From Antarcticibacterium sp. 1MA-6-2 (lineage in GTDB: Bacteria; Bacteroidota; Bacteroidia; Flavobacteriales; Flavobacteriaceae): 64,000 nt of DNA. The stretch spans positions 3,844,001 through 3,908,000 of the forward strand of contig NZ_CP091036.1 in assembly GCF_021535135.1 (NCBI RefSeq), written 5' to 3'. Numbering within the stretch: the stretch's first letter is position 1; every line of letters starts with the position of its first letter. A program made the position numbers and the translations under genes. Positions 51,090 through 63,621 of the stretch are shown here, piece by piece. Under the pieces are notes generated by a model. The model was not told where the DNA came from, searched no databases, and saw nothing but the letters and a program-made list of their open reading frames with translations.

Positions 51090-51127
51090 TAAGGGCGTTA
51101 AACCAACAGGTGTAACGCCTTATTTTA
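51090..51127 (+). terminator. Terminator after tig
   Basis: Inverted repeat AAGGGCGTTA / TAACGCCTT with a 10-base loop and one bulged G, followed by ATTTTA. It lies between tig and clpP, so it may only weaken transcription into clpP. Confidence 0.7.
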
Positions 51128-51151
51128 CTTAAAAACAGAGATAGGAACGCT

Positions 51152-51834
51152 ATGGATTACGGAAAAGAATTCGAAAAATATGCCACCAAACATCAGGGCA
51201 TAAATAGCAATTATTACGATAAGATAATTACAAGCATGATGCTTAGTGGGAATGACTCCCAATATTATTGAGGAACGCCAGATGAATGCAGTTGCGATGG
51301 ACGTTTTCTCGAGATTGATGATGGACAGGATCATATTTCTTGGAACACAGGTTAATGACCAGGTTGCAAATATTATACAGGCTCAAATGTTGTTCCTCGA
51401 AAGTACCGATGCTTCCAAGGACATCCAGATATACATCAACTCCCCCGGAGGCAGTGTATATGCTTAGTTTGGGAATATATGATACCATGCAGTTTATAAA
51501 GCCTGATGTTGCTACTATTTGCACAGGAATGGCAGCTTCTATGGGAGCGGTATTGCTTTGCGCAGGAGCCAAAGGAAAACGAAGTGGACTTCCACATTCA
51601 CGAGTTATGATACACCAACCTATGGGAGGTGCTCAGGGACAGGCCAGCGATATTGAAATTACCGCCAGGGAGATCATATCTCTTAAAAAGGAGTTATACA
51701 ATATTATAGCAAACCATTCCGGCCAGCCTTACAATAAAATTGAAGAGGACAGTGACAGGGATTTCTGGATGAAGGCAGACAGGGCTAAGGAATACGGAAT
51801 GATTGATGAAGTTCTTTCAAGAGATAATAAATAG
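51152..51834 (+). CDS. clpP: ATP-dependent Clp protease proteolytic subunit (two frameshifts)
   Basis: About 227 residues. The start [16 protein letters not shown] is the typical N-terminus of the family in Flavobacteriia. The catalytic Ser is in [11 protein letters not shown], the His in SRVMIHQP, and the Asp in the region [15 protein letters not shown] onward. Two breaks, at GCTTAG 51241-51246 and GCTTAG 51462-51467, interrupt it; replacing TA by G at each restores [12 protein letters not shown] and [16 protein letters not shown]. It works with ClpX in the cytoplasm. Two hits in one essential gene show these are errors rather than mutations. Confidence 0.93.
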
Positions 51835-51994
51835 GTGAGAAGCTTTCCGGGTGTAAGCCTGGATAGAATATACGACAAATATGGGGATGAGGGAAGAAAG
51901 ACCCAGGGTTATTGTAACTAAAGAGTGAGTCTTTCTACTTATAGAAGAAGCTGAAAATTTTTTCTGTTTTCCCGCATCCTGTAACAAAGTGATT

Positions 51995-53224
51995 ATGGCG
52001 AAAGATGATTTAGAATGTTCCTTTTGTGGACGAAAAAAACCTGAAACCAATTTATTGATTGCAGGGCTTGACGCGCACATTTGTGATAAATGTATTGAGC
52101 AGGCTCATGGAATTGTTTTGGAAGAATCCAAGCAGGGAGAGGCGAAAGAACTTTCTGCAGATCTTATGCTTAGTAAACCTAAGGCAATTAAAGCATTTTT
52201 AGATGAATATATTATAGGGCAGGAACCTACCAAAAAGGTAATGTCCGTTGCAGTATACAACCACTACAAGCGTCTTCTTCAACCAAAAAGTGAGGACGAT
52301 ATTGAAATCCAGAAGAGTAATATTATAATGGTAGGGGAGACTATAAGTAAAACTTTAATGGCCAAGACTATCTCCAGAATGCTCAATGTACCACTGGCAA
52401 TAGTTGATGCCACTGTTCTTACGGAAGCGGGTTATGTTGGAGAAGATGTGGAAGGTATCCTTACCAAACTTCTTCAGGCAGCCGATTATAATGTAGAAAA
52501 AGCACAACACGGAATAGTTTTTATTGACGAAATAGATAAAATCGCTCGTAAGAGTGACAATCCATCTATTACCCGTGATGTTTCAGGGGAAGGAGTGCAA
52601 CAGGCGCTACTGAAACTATTGGAAGGAACCACAGTGAATGTTCCGCCAAAAGGAGGGAGAAAACACCCAGATCAAAAATTTATTGAAGTAGATACTGAAA
52701 ATATTCTTTTTATTGCTTATGGTGCCTTTGACGGTATTGAACGCAACATCAGCAAAAGGTTGAATATGCAGGCGGTAGGTTTTAGTGCATCGAAGGGCGA
52801 TGATAAAGTAGAAAGAACAAATCTATTACAGTATATTATTCCGAAGGATTTAAAAGATTACGGTCTAATTCCTGAAATTATCGGGCGTTTACCAGCTCTT
52901 ACTTATATGAATCCGTTGGATAGGGATACCCTTCGCGCTATTCTTACTGAACCTAAAAATGCCATAATAAAACAGTACCAGAAACTGTTTGAAATGGATG
53001 ATATTGATTTTGATATTACCGATGATGCCCTGGATTATATAGTAGACCAGGCTATCGAATACAAACTGGGAGCACGAGGTTTACGTTCTCTATGTGAGGC
53101 CATCCTTACCGATGCTATGTTTGAAATGCCGGAGGGCGATGAGAATAAACTCGTTGTAGACCGGGAATATGCTGAAGATAAATTGAACAGGTCTACGCTA
53201 AAAAAGTTAAAGGCAGTTTCTTAA
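51995..53224 (+). CDS. clpX: ATP-dependent Clp protease ATPase subunit ClpX (abnormal Walker A)
   Basis: 409 residues from the ATG at 51995. The zinc-binding domain has C8, C11, C30 and C33 (CSFC, CDKC). The AAA+ core has Walker [12 protein letters not shown], sensor and pore-loop segments ([16 protein letters not shown]), a [21 protein letters not shown] region, and the ClpP-contact region, here [12 protein letters not shown]. Walker A, normally GPTGTGKT, reads GETISKT (52331-52354), one residue short. The rest is intact, so this may be a sequence error like those in clpP. ClpX unfolds substrates for ClpP. Confidence 0.93.
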   Translation: MAKDDLECSFCGRKKPETNLLIAGLDAHICDKCIEQAHGIVLEESKQGEAKELSADLMLSKPKAIKAFLDEYIIGQEPTKKVMSVAVYNHYKRLLQPKSEDDIEIQKSNIIMVGETISKTLMAKTISRMLNVPLAIVDATVLTEAGYVGEDVEGILTKLLQAADYNVEKAQHGIVFIDEIDKIARKSDNPSITRDVSGEGVQQALLKLLEGTTVNVPPKGGRKHPDQKFIEVDTENILFIAYGAFDGIERNISKRLNMQAVGFSASKGDDKVERTNLLQYIIPKDLKDYGLIPEIIGRLPALTYMNPLDRDTLRAILTEPKNAIIKQYQKLFEMDDIDFDITDDALDYIVDQAIEYKLGARGLRSLCEAILTDAMFEMPEGDENKLVVDREYAEDKLNRSTLKKLKAVS

Positions 53225-53248
53225 GCCAGGACATAAATAATTTTTAAT

Positions 53249-53283
53249 TTAAACCATCCGGCTTTTCCGGATGGTTTTTTTGT
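53249..53283 (+). terminator. Rho-independent terminator after clpX
   Basis: Stem AAACCATCCGG / CCGGATGGTTT with a 4-base loop and a long T-run (TTTTTTTG). Strong. The rest of the gap to katG (53284-53428) is AT-rich with no site I can name. Confidence 0.9.
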
Positions 53284-53416
53284 TTCGTAAATTGAAGAAA
53301 ACAGGATTAAGGAGCCACGGCAATAGAAATTCCTCCGAGTTGAATAAATAAATTTGATTGCTTTTAAAATTATATAGATAAAAATTATTATATTTTTAGT
53401 AAGTTATATAAATTAA

Positions 53417-55672
<2,256 letters not shown>

Positions 55673-55722
55673 GTACGATCTTAAGAAAGATAAAAGCTAA
55701 ATAGCAATCATATTTAAATTGT

Positions 55723-55756
55723 AAAAGGTGGTCCCAGGAGGGCCACCTTTTTTATA
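55723..55756 (+). terminator. Rho-independent terminator after katG
   Basis: Stem AAAGGTGG / CCACCTTT with an 11-base loop and T-run (TTTTTT). Confidence 0.8.
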
Positions 55757-55851
55757 AGAAGTTTCCGGTTTTCCCAGCCAGGCTTTAATTGATTATTCCT
55801 GAACTTTGTATCTTTTGGAGATTTGCCTTACTTTAAATAGAAAAGCTCGAA

Positions 55852-56395
55852 ATGGAAGAAGAAGCATTAAAGTTTGCAACAGAAGCTCATAGCGGGCAGT
55901 ACCGCAAGTATTCCTCTCAACCGTATATTGAACATCCCAAAAGAGTGGCAGAAATTGTACGTTCTGTTCCTCATACAGCCGAGATGATTTGTGCCGCTTA
56001 CTTACATGATGTTGTAGAGGATACTCCGGTGACCCTCGAAGAGATCCGTGAAAAATTTGGAGACAAGGTGGCACATCTGGTTGGGGAACTTACTGATGTT
56101 TTCGTCAAAGAAGACTACTAAGCACCTTAACCGCAAGGAACGGAAAAAAAGAGAAGTGGAGCGGCAGGCAAAAATAACTATAGATGCCAAAACAATTAAG
56201 CTCGCAGACGTTATTGACAATACTGCCGATATTCTTCGAAACGACCGCAATTTTGCCCGGCGGTATATTCCTGAAATGCAATCGCTGGTGGAGTCATTAC
56301 AGGGAGGGAATTTCAAATTGTTGATGAGAGCCTGTTATGAGGTGCAGCGGGGGAAATTTGAACTTAATCTGGAAGAGAAGAAAATTTCAGTTTAA
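55852..56395 (+). CDS. HD domain hydrolase of the SpoT/MESH1 type (one frameshift)
   Basis: About 181 residues. HSGQYRK and HPKRVAEI, then [12 protein letters not shown] (HD motif) and [19 protein letters not shown] are the residues of the ppGpp-hydrolase fold seen in SpoT and MESH1. It is a stand-alone, small domain, with no synthetase region. The frame stops at 56121 in TACTAAGCAC; reading TACCAGCAC gives [16 protein letters not shown] and restores it. A hydrolase for (p)ppGpp or another nucleotide is likely by family, not proven. Confidence 0.8.
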
Positions 56396-56519
56396 GGGAT
56401 TACCTCTAAAATTGTCAATTTTCTGCTTCTTTATGTGTTTAAAATAGATGGTAGGCGAGTAACGGGATTGATCCTTTCTCTATATTAATTACCTCTAATT
56501 AGCTATAATACTTATTTTT

Positions 56520-57151
56520 TCATTTTTTCCTAGCGACAACAATAGTATGCACATCCTTCTGGTTGCCCGATTTCTTATAGGAAATTTTAAGAACTTTAAT
56601 GTCTTCAAAATCATTGTTTGATAGTTGCGACGTAATTTTCTCAAGGGAATGAAAGTAAAAATATACCCGGTTATTATCAGCACTTAGGTTTTGAATCCGC
56701 TGTCCGCGGGATTGCCTTCTGCAAAACTAAGGTAGAGAAGGCCATTCTTCAGTAGTAGGTTATGAGCGTCTGTTATAAATTTTTCGGTATCTGTTTCTGA
56801 AAGGAAAGGAAGGAAAAAACCACAGATAATTCCGTGATATCTTTCTTTTAGATCGGCAATTCTTCTCCCGTCCATCACTTTAAAGCTCGCGGAGGGATTA
56901 TTGATCCTTGCTAATTCCACCATCTTTGGAGCCACATCCACTCCCATAATTTCAAAATCGGGGCTTTTAGATAATAGGTATTTTGTAATATTTCCCGGTC
57001 CACATCCAATTTCTAAGATTTTTGCGTTGGAAGGTATAGAATTACAAAAAAGACCATAGCTCTCATTGTACAAATCCATATCCATAAATTTATCCTGATA
57101 CAAATCTGCAATTTTATTCCAGGTCTCAAAAGTCTCCTGATATTTATCCAT
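56520..57151 (-). CDS. SAM-dependent methyltransferase (one frameshift)
   Basis: About 210 residues. The SAM-binding motif I is ILEIGCGPGNITKYLL, with IMGVDVAPKMVELAR (acidic post I) and the GFFLPFLSETDTEKF segment. The frame stops at 56684; deleting TA at 56685-56686 (reading ACCAGT for ACCTAAGT) gives GFKTSADNNRVYFYFHSLEK and ends at a TGA at 56520. Substrate unknown. Start MDKYQETFETWNKIADLYQDKF is typical of the group. It opens the minus-strand cluster in which the lipoprotein gene is upstream by 24 bases. Confidence 0.82.
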
Positions 57152-57175
57152 AATTAGGTGTTATTCTACAAAATT

Positions 57176-58145
57176 CTAAAAATTCTTCTGAAGATATTTC
57201 TCTACTTCACTTTTTTCTAAAAATTCTGAATAATCCTTAATACTCAGAATATCCTTTACAGCCTTTTCTTTATCTCCAACCTTGTGGTAGTAAGCCCTAC
57301 AAATTGTGTAACCCATCCAATATCCTGCATTTCGCGGCCTTAAATCGCTCTCTTGTTGCCAGGATTTCCAGATCTTTTTATTTTTATCTTTTTGAAACTC
57401 TTTCCAGATTTTCAATTCCATACCTTCAAATTCTTCATAATTTGCATCAGTTTCTCCGCTTATTAATTCGGCAATAAATTCTGCTGAGCCTTCTCTTATA
57501 CTTTTCCAAAGTAGTGTATTCCCCTTTTTCATGTTATCCTGATTAAAATGCACAAGTTCATGACTTACAGTTACCGGGATATGATTTCTCCTCATACTTA
57601 TTTTAAGAATATCCCGATTCCAGGCAGCAGTATCTGAATGAGGAGTTCTTGCAAGAATTTCGGTCCCAATTAGTAATCCGTTTCCTGAGATCGTACCATT
57701 TGACTAAGTACTTTCCTATTAAGAAGTAGACATCGGGAAATTTGGCGGGAGGATAAAGATCTTCAAATTTCTGAAAGCCCAAATTTATCTCATTCTCCAG
57801 ATCCTTTAAGTTGGAAACATCATTTCTGATTGATTGGTAGTAATCTTTAAAAGCTAATACAAACTCTGAAAATTCTTCTACAGACTGAATTTTTGTTTTG
57901 AAGAAATCATTTAATCCTTTAGAACCTCTTTCGAAGTAAAATTTTTTAAAAATTTGCCCGGCTTTGGAAGTATCCTGAATTGCTAAATCAAAGGCCTCAT
58001 AAAAATGATCAATATCAGAAGTTATAAGTTTTGCATTTGCAGGGTTCTCTTCTGTTCTAGAACCAAAATTAATTACGGCACAGGAATTCTGGAAAATTAC
58101 TATCAGGAACAGGGCAATCGATATGGGAGCTTTAATTTTTTTCAA
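57176..58145 (-). CDS. GldB-like lipoprotein with HELVH metalloprotease motif (DUF2268 type; one frameshift)
   Basis: About 323 residues. A signal peptide with lipobox (IFQNSCA) indicates a lipoprotein. The C-terminal part carries the zinc-site motif VTVSHELVHFNQ, then WKSIREGSAEFIAELISG and NAGYWMGYTICRAYY, as in the DUF2268 zincin family to which the gliding lipoprotein GldB also belongs. The frame breaks at CTAAG on the plus strand (57704-57708); reading TACTGG for TACTTAG gives YWSNGTISGNGLLIGTEIL. The start is a TTG at 58145. A role as protease or gliding lipoprotein is not shown. Confidence 0.7.
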
Positions 58146-58415
58146 AAATTTTTCTTCAGCGCGAATGTTATCTTTATATTTTTCCGCATTATTACAATGT
58201 AAGTGTGAAAGCTATATAAATTTATTTTGAAACCAGCCAACCAGGTTGAATGGCGATAAAATGAGTAATAAAAGAGTCTCCCAAATCTTTGAATCCCATA
58301 TCCCGCTTTAAGGTTTAGATTCAGTTTAAAATTACTTTTATCGGTTCACTGTAAACCCCAATGCAGGTCCAATAAATCCTGAATAATTATAATTCAAATC
58401 ATAATTTCTTAGGTT
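58146..58415 (-). pseudogene. Remnant of an outer-membrane beta-barrel protein
   Basis: Two frames of the minus strand together read as the last strands of a barrel: NLRNYDLNYNYSGFIGPALGFTVNR, then, one frame over, KLNLNLKAGYGIQRFGRLFYYSFYRHSTWL. No start or long frame is left, and further frame changes or stops lie just upstream. The 58416-58549 stretch beyond it, up to the large surface protein gene, holds nothing I can identify. It may be a decayed gene or a heavily misread one. Confidence 0.4.
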
Positions 58416-58549
58416 AAAAATTTACCCGTGCCTGAACCTGTCGTTAATTATTATATACCATAGCTATCTAATTTCAATAGGAGACTAAATTAAGTTTTTT
58501 GTTTCCAGAGATTAGATTTGCTTCATTTTCATCTTCTATAAGTTGGGGA

Positions 58550-61500
58550 TCATTCGCGTATCAGGGAAAAATGCCCTTTAAATGATCTTCCATCACTTAA
58601 ATAAACTATAAACCAATAATCATCTGCGGGCATTTGATTTCCATTAAAAGTACCATCCCATTTCTCAGAAATGGCGGATAATTGTTTTAAAAGTTTTCCA
58701 TAACGGTCATAAATAAATATATCGCTATTTGTCTGGAATTGACTGTTAACTCCTTCTATTTGCCAAAAATCATTAATTCCGTCTCCGTTAGGAGTAAAAA
58801 ACTTTAAGTAACCTATAACTGATACTTTAATAGAGCTGGTGCCACAGCCTTTTTTATCTCGCACATACAATGTATGGATACCCGGACTCACATTTACAAA
58901 AATTGGACTATTTTGAAAGTTTGAATATTCATTATTTAAAGAAAACTCATAATCTCCCAGCCCCAGAGATGAAGTATTAACTGTGATAGTATTATTATTA
59001 GAATTATCAACTACTGAGATGTCATCTGGTGTAATAGTCGGCAATTCTGATGCATTCACAAAGATCTCTTTTGTTCTTGAACAACCTGTTCCATCTGATT
59101 TGGTTAGAGTTACCAGGTAAGTTCCCGGGGTAGAAACTGTTAAAGTTGATCCATTAGATAAAAAGGTACCATCTTTTTTGACCCATTCATAGTCAAAAAT
59201 TTCTGAATCATTTGTTTCAACTGGATCTAAAACTACTGTAAACGTTGGATCAGAAGAACACACCATCTGTGGTGTATCTATTGAAAAATCTGGTAATGAG
59301 TTGACAATAAATGCTATTTCTGTTGTTGCAATACAAGTTGAGTTTATTGGGTTTATAACTTCAACTGTGATAGTTTGTGTTCCGGAGACAAATGGATTTG
59401 GCAATGGACTGGGTAAATTAAAGCCGGACTCGTCATAGTACTGTACTTCCAAACCTGTTTGCCCATTTAATACGAGGTTCTGAATTTGTGAAGTATCAAA
59501 ATCGTGAAGTCCATCAGTATCATCACTATCTTTATCACATGAAATTTGATTTGGGACAGGATTGGCTATGGGGCGTTTTTCAACTATAAACTCTAAAGCA
59601 GTTTCACTAAAGCAACTTCCATCCAATATTTTATTATTTGTTACTCTTGCAGTTACAATTTGACTCTTAGTCCAAAATGGATTGGGTAAAGGGCTTAATA
59701 AAGGATTATTATTTTCATCAAAATAGGTTACAGTAACGTTTGACTGCCTTCCAACTAACGTGGATTCTACCTGGGATATATTAAAAGGATATTCTCCATC
59801 CTGGTCGGCATCACATTGTCGCTCAATAGTAACTGGATTTGCTACAGGTAATGACTCAACATATAGATTAATATGTGCTCCTAACCCAACACAATCATTG
59901 GTAAGTTTATCTTCTACTCTTATAAAGATCTGCTGGGTATTTGGATAGTTAATATTCCTGTAATTTGAGATATCTATAATTGGATTTTCTTCGGCTAAAG
60001 CATCAGCTTCATTTTTGTAATATTTGATTATTAATTGTTGTCCTGCAGGAAACATGGCTTCTATTGAAGCTTGTATCTTACTTAAATCAAAAAGTGAAAT
60101 CCCGTCATCATCACAAACGTATAAATTATGGGAAAAAGTGTCAGGTATTTGGGTAGTGTTTACTATTAAGTTCACCTGACTTGTTCTATAACAACCATTA
60201 AAATTTTCTACTCTTGCCCAAACCAGATCTCTACTTACAGTTTTATTAATGTAAACCTCCCCCATATTAATAGGATTAACGTTGCTTTCTGCATCTATTT
60301 GAGATTCAAAAAATGAAACAGTTTCATTTTCTGCATTTGTTGTTATTTTTGAAATAACTTCATCCAGATTAAAAGAGCTAAACCCATCTAAATCATCATC
60401 ACATTGGATAAGATCCACTGCTGCTTCAACTATTGGAGAATCATAAATAATAACCGTCGTGGTTTTAGTTGCAGATTCTGTACCTACGGTTACACTAAGG
60501 CTAATTTCATAAGTTCCTGGATTTGAAAAGACATGAATGGGTTCTAAATCTGTCGATATATTATTGACTCCGGAAGCAGGGTCACCAAAATTCCAGATTA
60601 CAGAATCTACAGCATCTGAAAGTTTAAATTTTGTATTATCTCCAAAACAGGTATTTTCAAATGAAATTTCATCAAATTGAAAATATGAGGAAATAAATGT
60701 AGGCAACCCTAAGCCGCTACTTCTTCCATCGAGATATATTTCATTATACCTGTAATTACAGCCAGGTCCTAAAACATTAGGATTTTCTATAACATCTAAG
60801 TATAGCCTATCAGATTTTGCAACGTATATTTTTCCATCAGGCCCCAGCTGTAAAGAAGAAAACGGCTCTCGTGTTGAAGCTTGTATTACTACTCCTGAAT
60901 TCGCAATATCAACTGCTGAACTTAGCCAACAAATTATACTGGCTCACCCCAGGATAGTAGGAAGCGTATAGCAAATTACTATTGGGAGAAAATTCAATTC
61001 CATAAGGATTTCCAGGCGGATACAAATCTGTTATAAGACTAACAACTTTTCCTGTATTAATATTAAAGTTAAAAACTTCCACCCCTATACCTGTCCAGGC
61101 AACAGCCAATTTGGAACCGTTTGGAGATATTTTAATTTGTCCTGTTGTTCTTGTGCTACGGATTGCTCCAACTGAACTGACTATTGGTGTTGTAGTTATT
61201 CCTGAAGCTGTTATATCAAAGGTGATGAATTCATAACTATCATATTTGTGAGCAACCACCCAATATTCATCTGAATCTGGTTTTTTTACTGCTGTAACTT
61301 TTTCGTTGAGCCGGGAATGTAATCTTTGATTCTTAATTATTACTGCTCCAATTCCTCCATTTAAGGTCATGTCTACCTCTGAATATTGTAGACCATTAGA
61401 ACCTGCGCCTCCGAGGGAAAGGGCATCAAGCGTGAAAATATAATAGTTATTTGTTGTTCCTGGTTTTGGTACTATAATGGCAGAGTGAGTACTGGAAGGA

Positions 61501-61769
61501 TCTCCTCTTAATCCTGTACCATTTTGCATAACAGCATGATTTTTATTGTAAACTGTAATTCCGTCCGTGTAAAATAGCAGGTTTCCCCCACTGTCAGAAA
61601 TAGAAGCACAACCTTCATTAGTTGATAATTCCCCATCTAATAAAACCACAGCAGTACCACTATTAAAATCTAAACCTGCATTAAATCCAAAATACCAGAT
61701 ATTGGCTTCATTTTGAGCAAAATTTGAAATTGCAAAAAAAAATAGAAGTGTTAGCAGAAAATTCTTCAT
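58550..61769 (-). CDS. T9SS type B sorting-domain surface protein with PKD domain and repeats (one frameshift)
   Basis: About 1,073 residues. Signal peptide NFLLTLLFFFAISNFAQ, then a beta-propeller-like region (WYFGFNAGLDF to LLYASYYPGVSQYNL), LQLGPDGKIYVAKSD, a PKD domain (FGDPASG to PGTYEISLSV), four repeats of about 95 residues each starting with a C(D)xDxDG motif, an Ig-like part, and a C-terminal type B sorting domain (FFTPNGDGINDFW, IYDRYGKLLKQL, WDGTFNGNQMPADDYWF). It is exported by the T9SS and held at the cell surface. The break is at CTTAG 60921-60925; reading CTGG gives NLLASSAVDIANSG. Ligand or partner unknown. Confidence 0.85.
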
Positions 61770-61902
61770 AAAATTGCGGTTGGGGGAATTGAATCGTATA
61801 AAAACATTTTTAAATATTTTGCTTGATGCTAGCTTAAAACAGAATACAGTATATAGAATTTTCCACAGGTGTCTGTCGAAGGACCAGCGCAACACAAGCC
61901 AT

Positions 61903-63123
61903 CTACCTGCCAGCCTTTGCGGCTATCTTCTTTTCCACATTATCCAAATCTGTCTTATAAAATTCCCATTCCGGATCTTCCGTTTTAAGGACGAGTCTTA
62001 AGACTTTCTCGTAATTGGTTTTCGCTTTTTGTAAATCACCGAGTTCCTCGTAAGCCATTCCTAGATTAGAGTAGGCATCGAAAGATTCCGGATGTGCTTC
62101 AACATTTGCTTTAAAGGCATTTACGGAATATTCCTTTAGATCCTCTAATCTTAAAAAGGCATAACCAAGGTCTGTTAAAGCGTACTCATTGGTCACTTCA
62201 AATCTATACTTCGTTGATAAATCTTCAAAATAAGTCACCGCCTTGCTAATGGCAGCATCAGGACCTCCCTGCGCCAATATTTCCTCTTTTGTCCTGGGAA
62301 TTTCATATTGTATAGGCTCAAAAATATAGCGCAAACCAAAATAGATGGAAGGCAGGCCAATAGAGCCGTGGGATTCTTCGGGCATTGGTTCATATTTAAA
62401 GCTAAGGTCGGCCTCTTTATGAGCATTTATATAATTGTTAAATTCTCCACTTAGTTTAAGAACGTTCCCGCGCATGTTTCCTTTATTTTCATTTGCCAGG
62501 GTCATATAGAAGGTTCCGCTTAATTTGGAAGGAGTAGTGAAAACATCTTCAAAATTTGTTGAAATCAATTCATTCGGGAACCATAAACTTGGGCTTATGG
62601 TGAGATAAGCATCAAATAATTGCGGATTTTTAAAAAAGGTATACACATTGAAAAGTCCTCCCAAAGAATGTCCAACGATGATCCGGTGTGTTGCGGCTTT
62701 ATAATTATTTTCTACGTGAGGAATTAATTCTTTTTCGAGAAAAGCCATAAAGTTAAGAGCTCCCCCGGTTGTTCCCATTCTTTTCCGCTCTTCCGCACTC
62801 AATTCAGGAGATTCAGGGGTAAGGTCACGGGTACGACGGGTATTTCTTATCCCTACAATAATCCTTTCAGGGATAAGCCTGTTTAATTGCAGATATTCCA
62901 CACTTCCTACAGCATGAGAGAAATTATAATAGCTGTCGAGTAAATAAAGAACTGGATAAGTTTTGTCTGAATCCCCATAATTTTTAGGTAGGTGAATTTC
63001 CAGGATCCGGTCTTCTTTTAATAATTCTGAATAAATGGTTTCGGTTTTACCTATTTTAATGTCCTTTTGAGAATAGCTTGAAAAACTGAATAAAATAAAC
63101 GTGAACAGAAGGCTGAATTTCAT
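61903..63123 (-). CDS. Esterase D-type hydrolase with TPR-like C-terminus
   Basis: 406 residues. Signal peptide SLLFTFILFSFSSYSQ. The N-terminal part is a putative esterase fold: YPVLYLLD, the nucleophile elbow HRIIVGHSLGGLFN and a catalytic His in EESHGSIGLP. The C-terminal 120 residues form TPR-like helices (NVEAHPESFDAYSNLGMAYEELGDLQKAKTNYEKVL). Such secreted esterases often act on siderophores or acylated sugars; here the substrate is unknown. It lies 133 bases before the surface protein gene on the same strand. Confidence 0.85.
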   Translation of the reverse strand: MKFSLLFTFILFSFSSYSQKDIKIGKTETIYSELLKEDRILEIHLPKNYGDSDKTYPVLYLLDSYYNFSHAVGSVEYLQLNRLIPERIIVGIRNTRRTRDLTPESPELSAEERKRMGTTGGALNFMAFLEKELIPHVENNYKAATHRIIVGHSLGGLFNVYTFFKNPQLFDAYLTISPSLWFPNELISTNFEDVFTTPSKLSGTFYMTLANENKGNMRGNVLKLSGEFNNYINAHKEADLSFKYEPMPEESHGSIGLPSIYFGLRYIFEPIQYEIPRTKEEILAQGGPDAAISKAVTYFEDLSTKYRFEVTNEYALTDLGYAFLRLEDLKEYSVNAFKANVEAHPESFDAYSNLGMAYEELGDLQKAKTNYEKVLRLVLKTEDPEWEFYKTDLDNVEKKIAAKAGR

Positions 63124-63223
63124 GGATGGTTTTTAAATTTATTTCACTTGCCGAAATGTTCCGGATAGCTCGAACTTTTAAAATATATAGATGTTAATAG
63201 AGAGAAGGAAGTTTTAACTTTCT

Positions 63224-63439
63224 TTAATTCAAAAGTTCCTCCTGATAGGTTTTATGATCAAGATGCTCGTGGATCGTTTCTCGAAAAGTTCCATCCGGTT
63301 TAAATGAATATGTAATTCCAATATCAGCAACAGCCATTTGGATATCCTCGACCTGATAGTTTCCTTCAATTGTCTGGGCGTTCATGCAAATCGAAATTGC
63401 AAGAAAGCTAGTAAAAAGGATAAAATTTGAGCTTTTCAT
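63224..63439 (-). CDS. Small secreted protein, perhaps truncated
   Basis: 71 residues. I do not recognise it with certainty. A signal peptide (FILFTSFLAISICMNAQ) leads into IEGNYQVEDIQ and ITYSFKPDGTFRETI, which resemble the first two strands of a lipocalin-like domain that would normally run 100 residues or more. It ends at a TAA in GAATTAAAG, where the protein may be cut short by an error like the others. The gap 63124-63223 holds no other gene. Confidence 0.45.
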   Translation of the reverse strand: MKSSNFILFTSFLAISICMNAQTIEGNYQVEDIQMAVADIGITYSFKPDGTFRETIHEHLDHKTYQEELLN

Positions 63440-63621
63440 ATTTGAATTATTTCAGTGTTTAATGTTTTAATTCTCGTATAAAAACAGTTCGATCTGGCAG
63501 CGTGATTATCCTCAACTTTTGACCGTAGGGAGCAGCAAACATCATTCAGGCGTTGCACGTAAGAAATTAATCATGGCTTAAAGATTATTTAATATAACAT
63601 AATTATTTGGGGTGCTCACAA

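Noticed and set aside
51244..51467. Programmed frameshifting in clpP
   Set aside because: Two separate sites in one gene with no slippery sequence or stimulatory structure; the same lesion is seen in unrelated genes.
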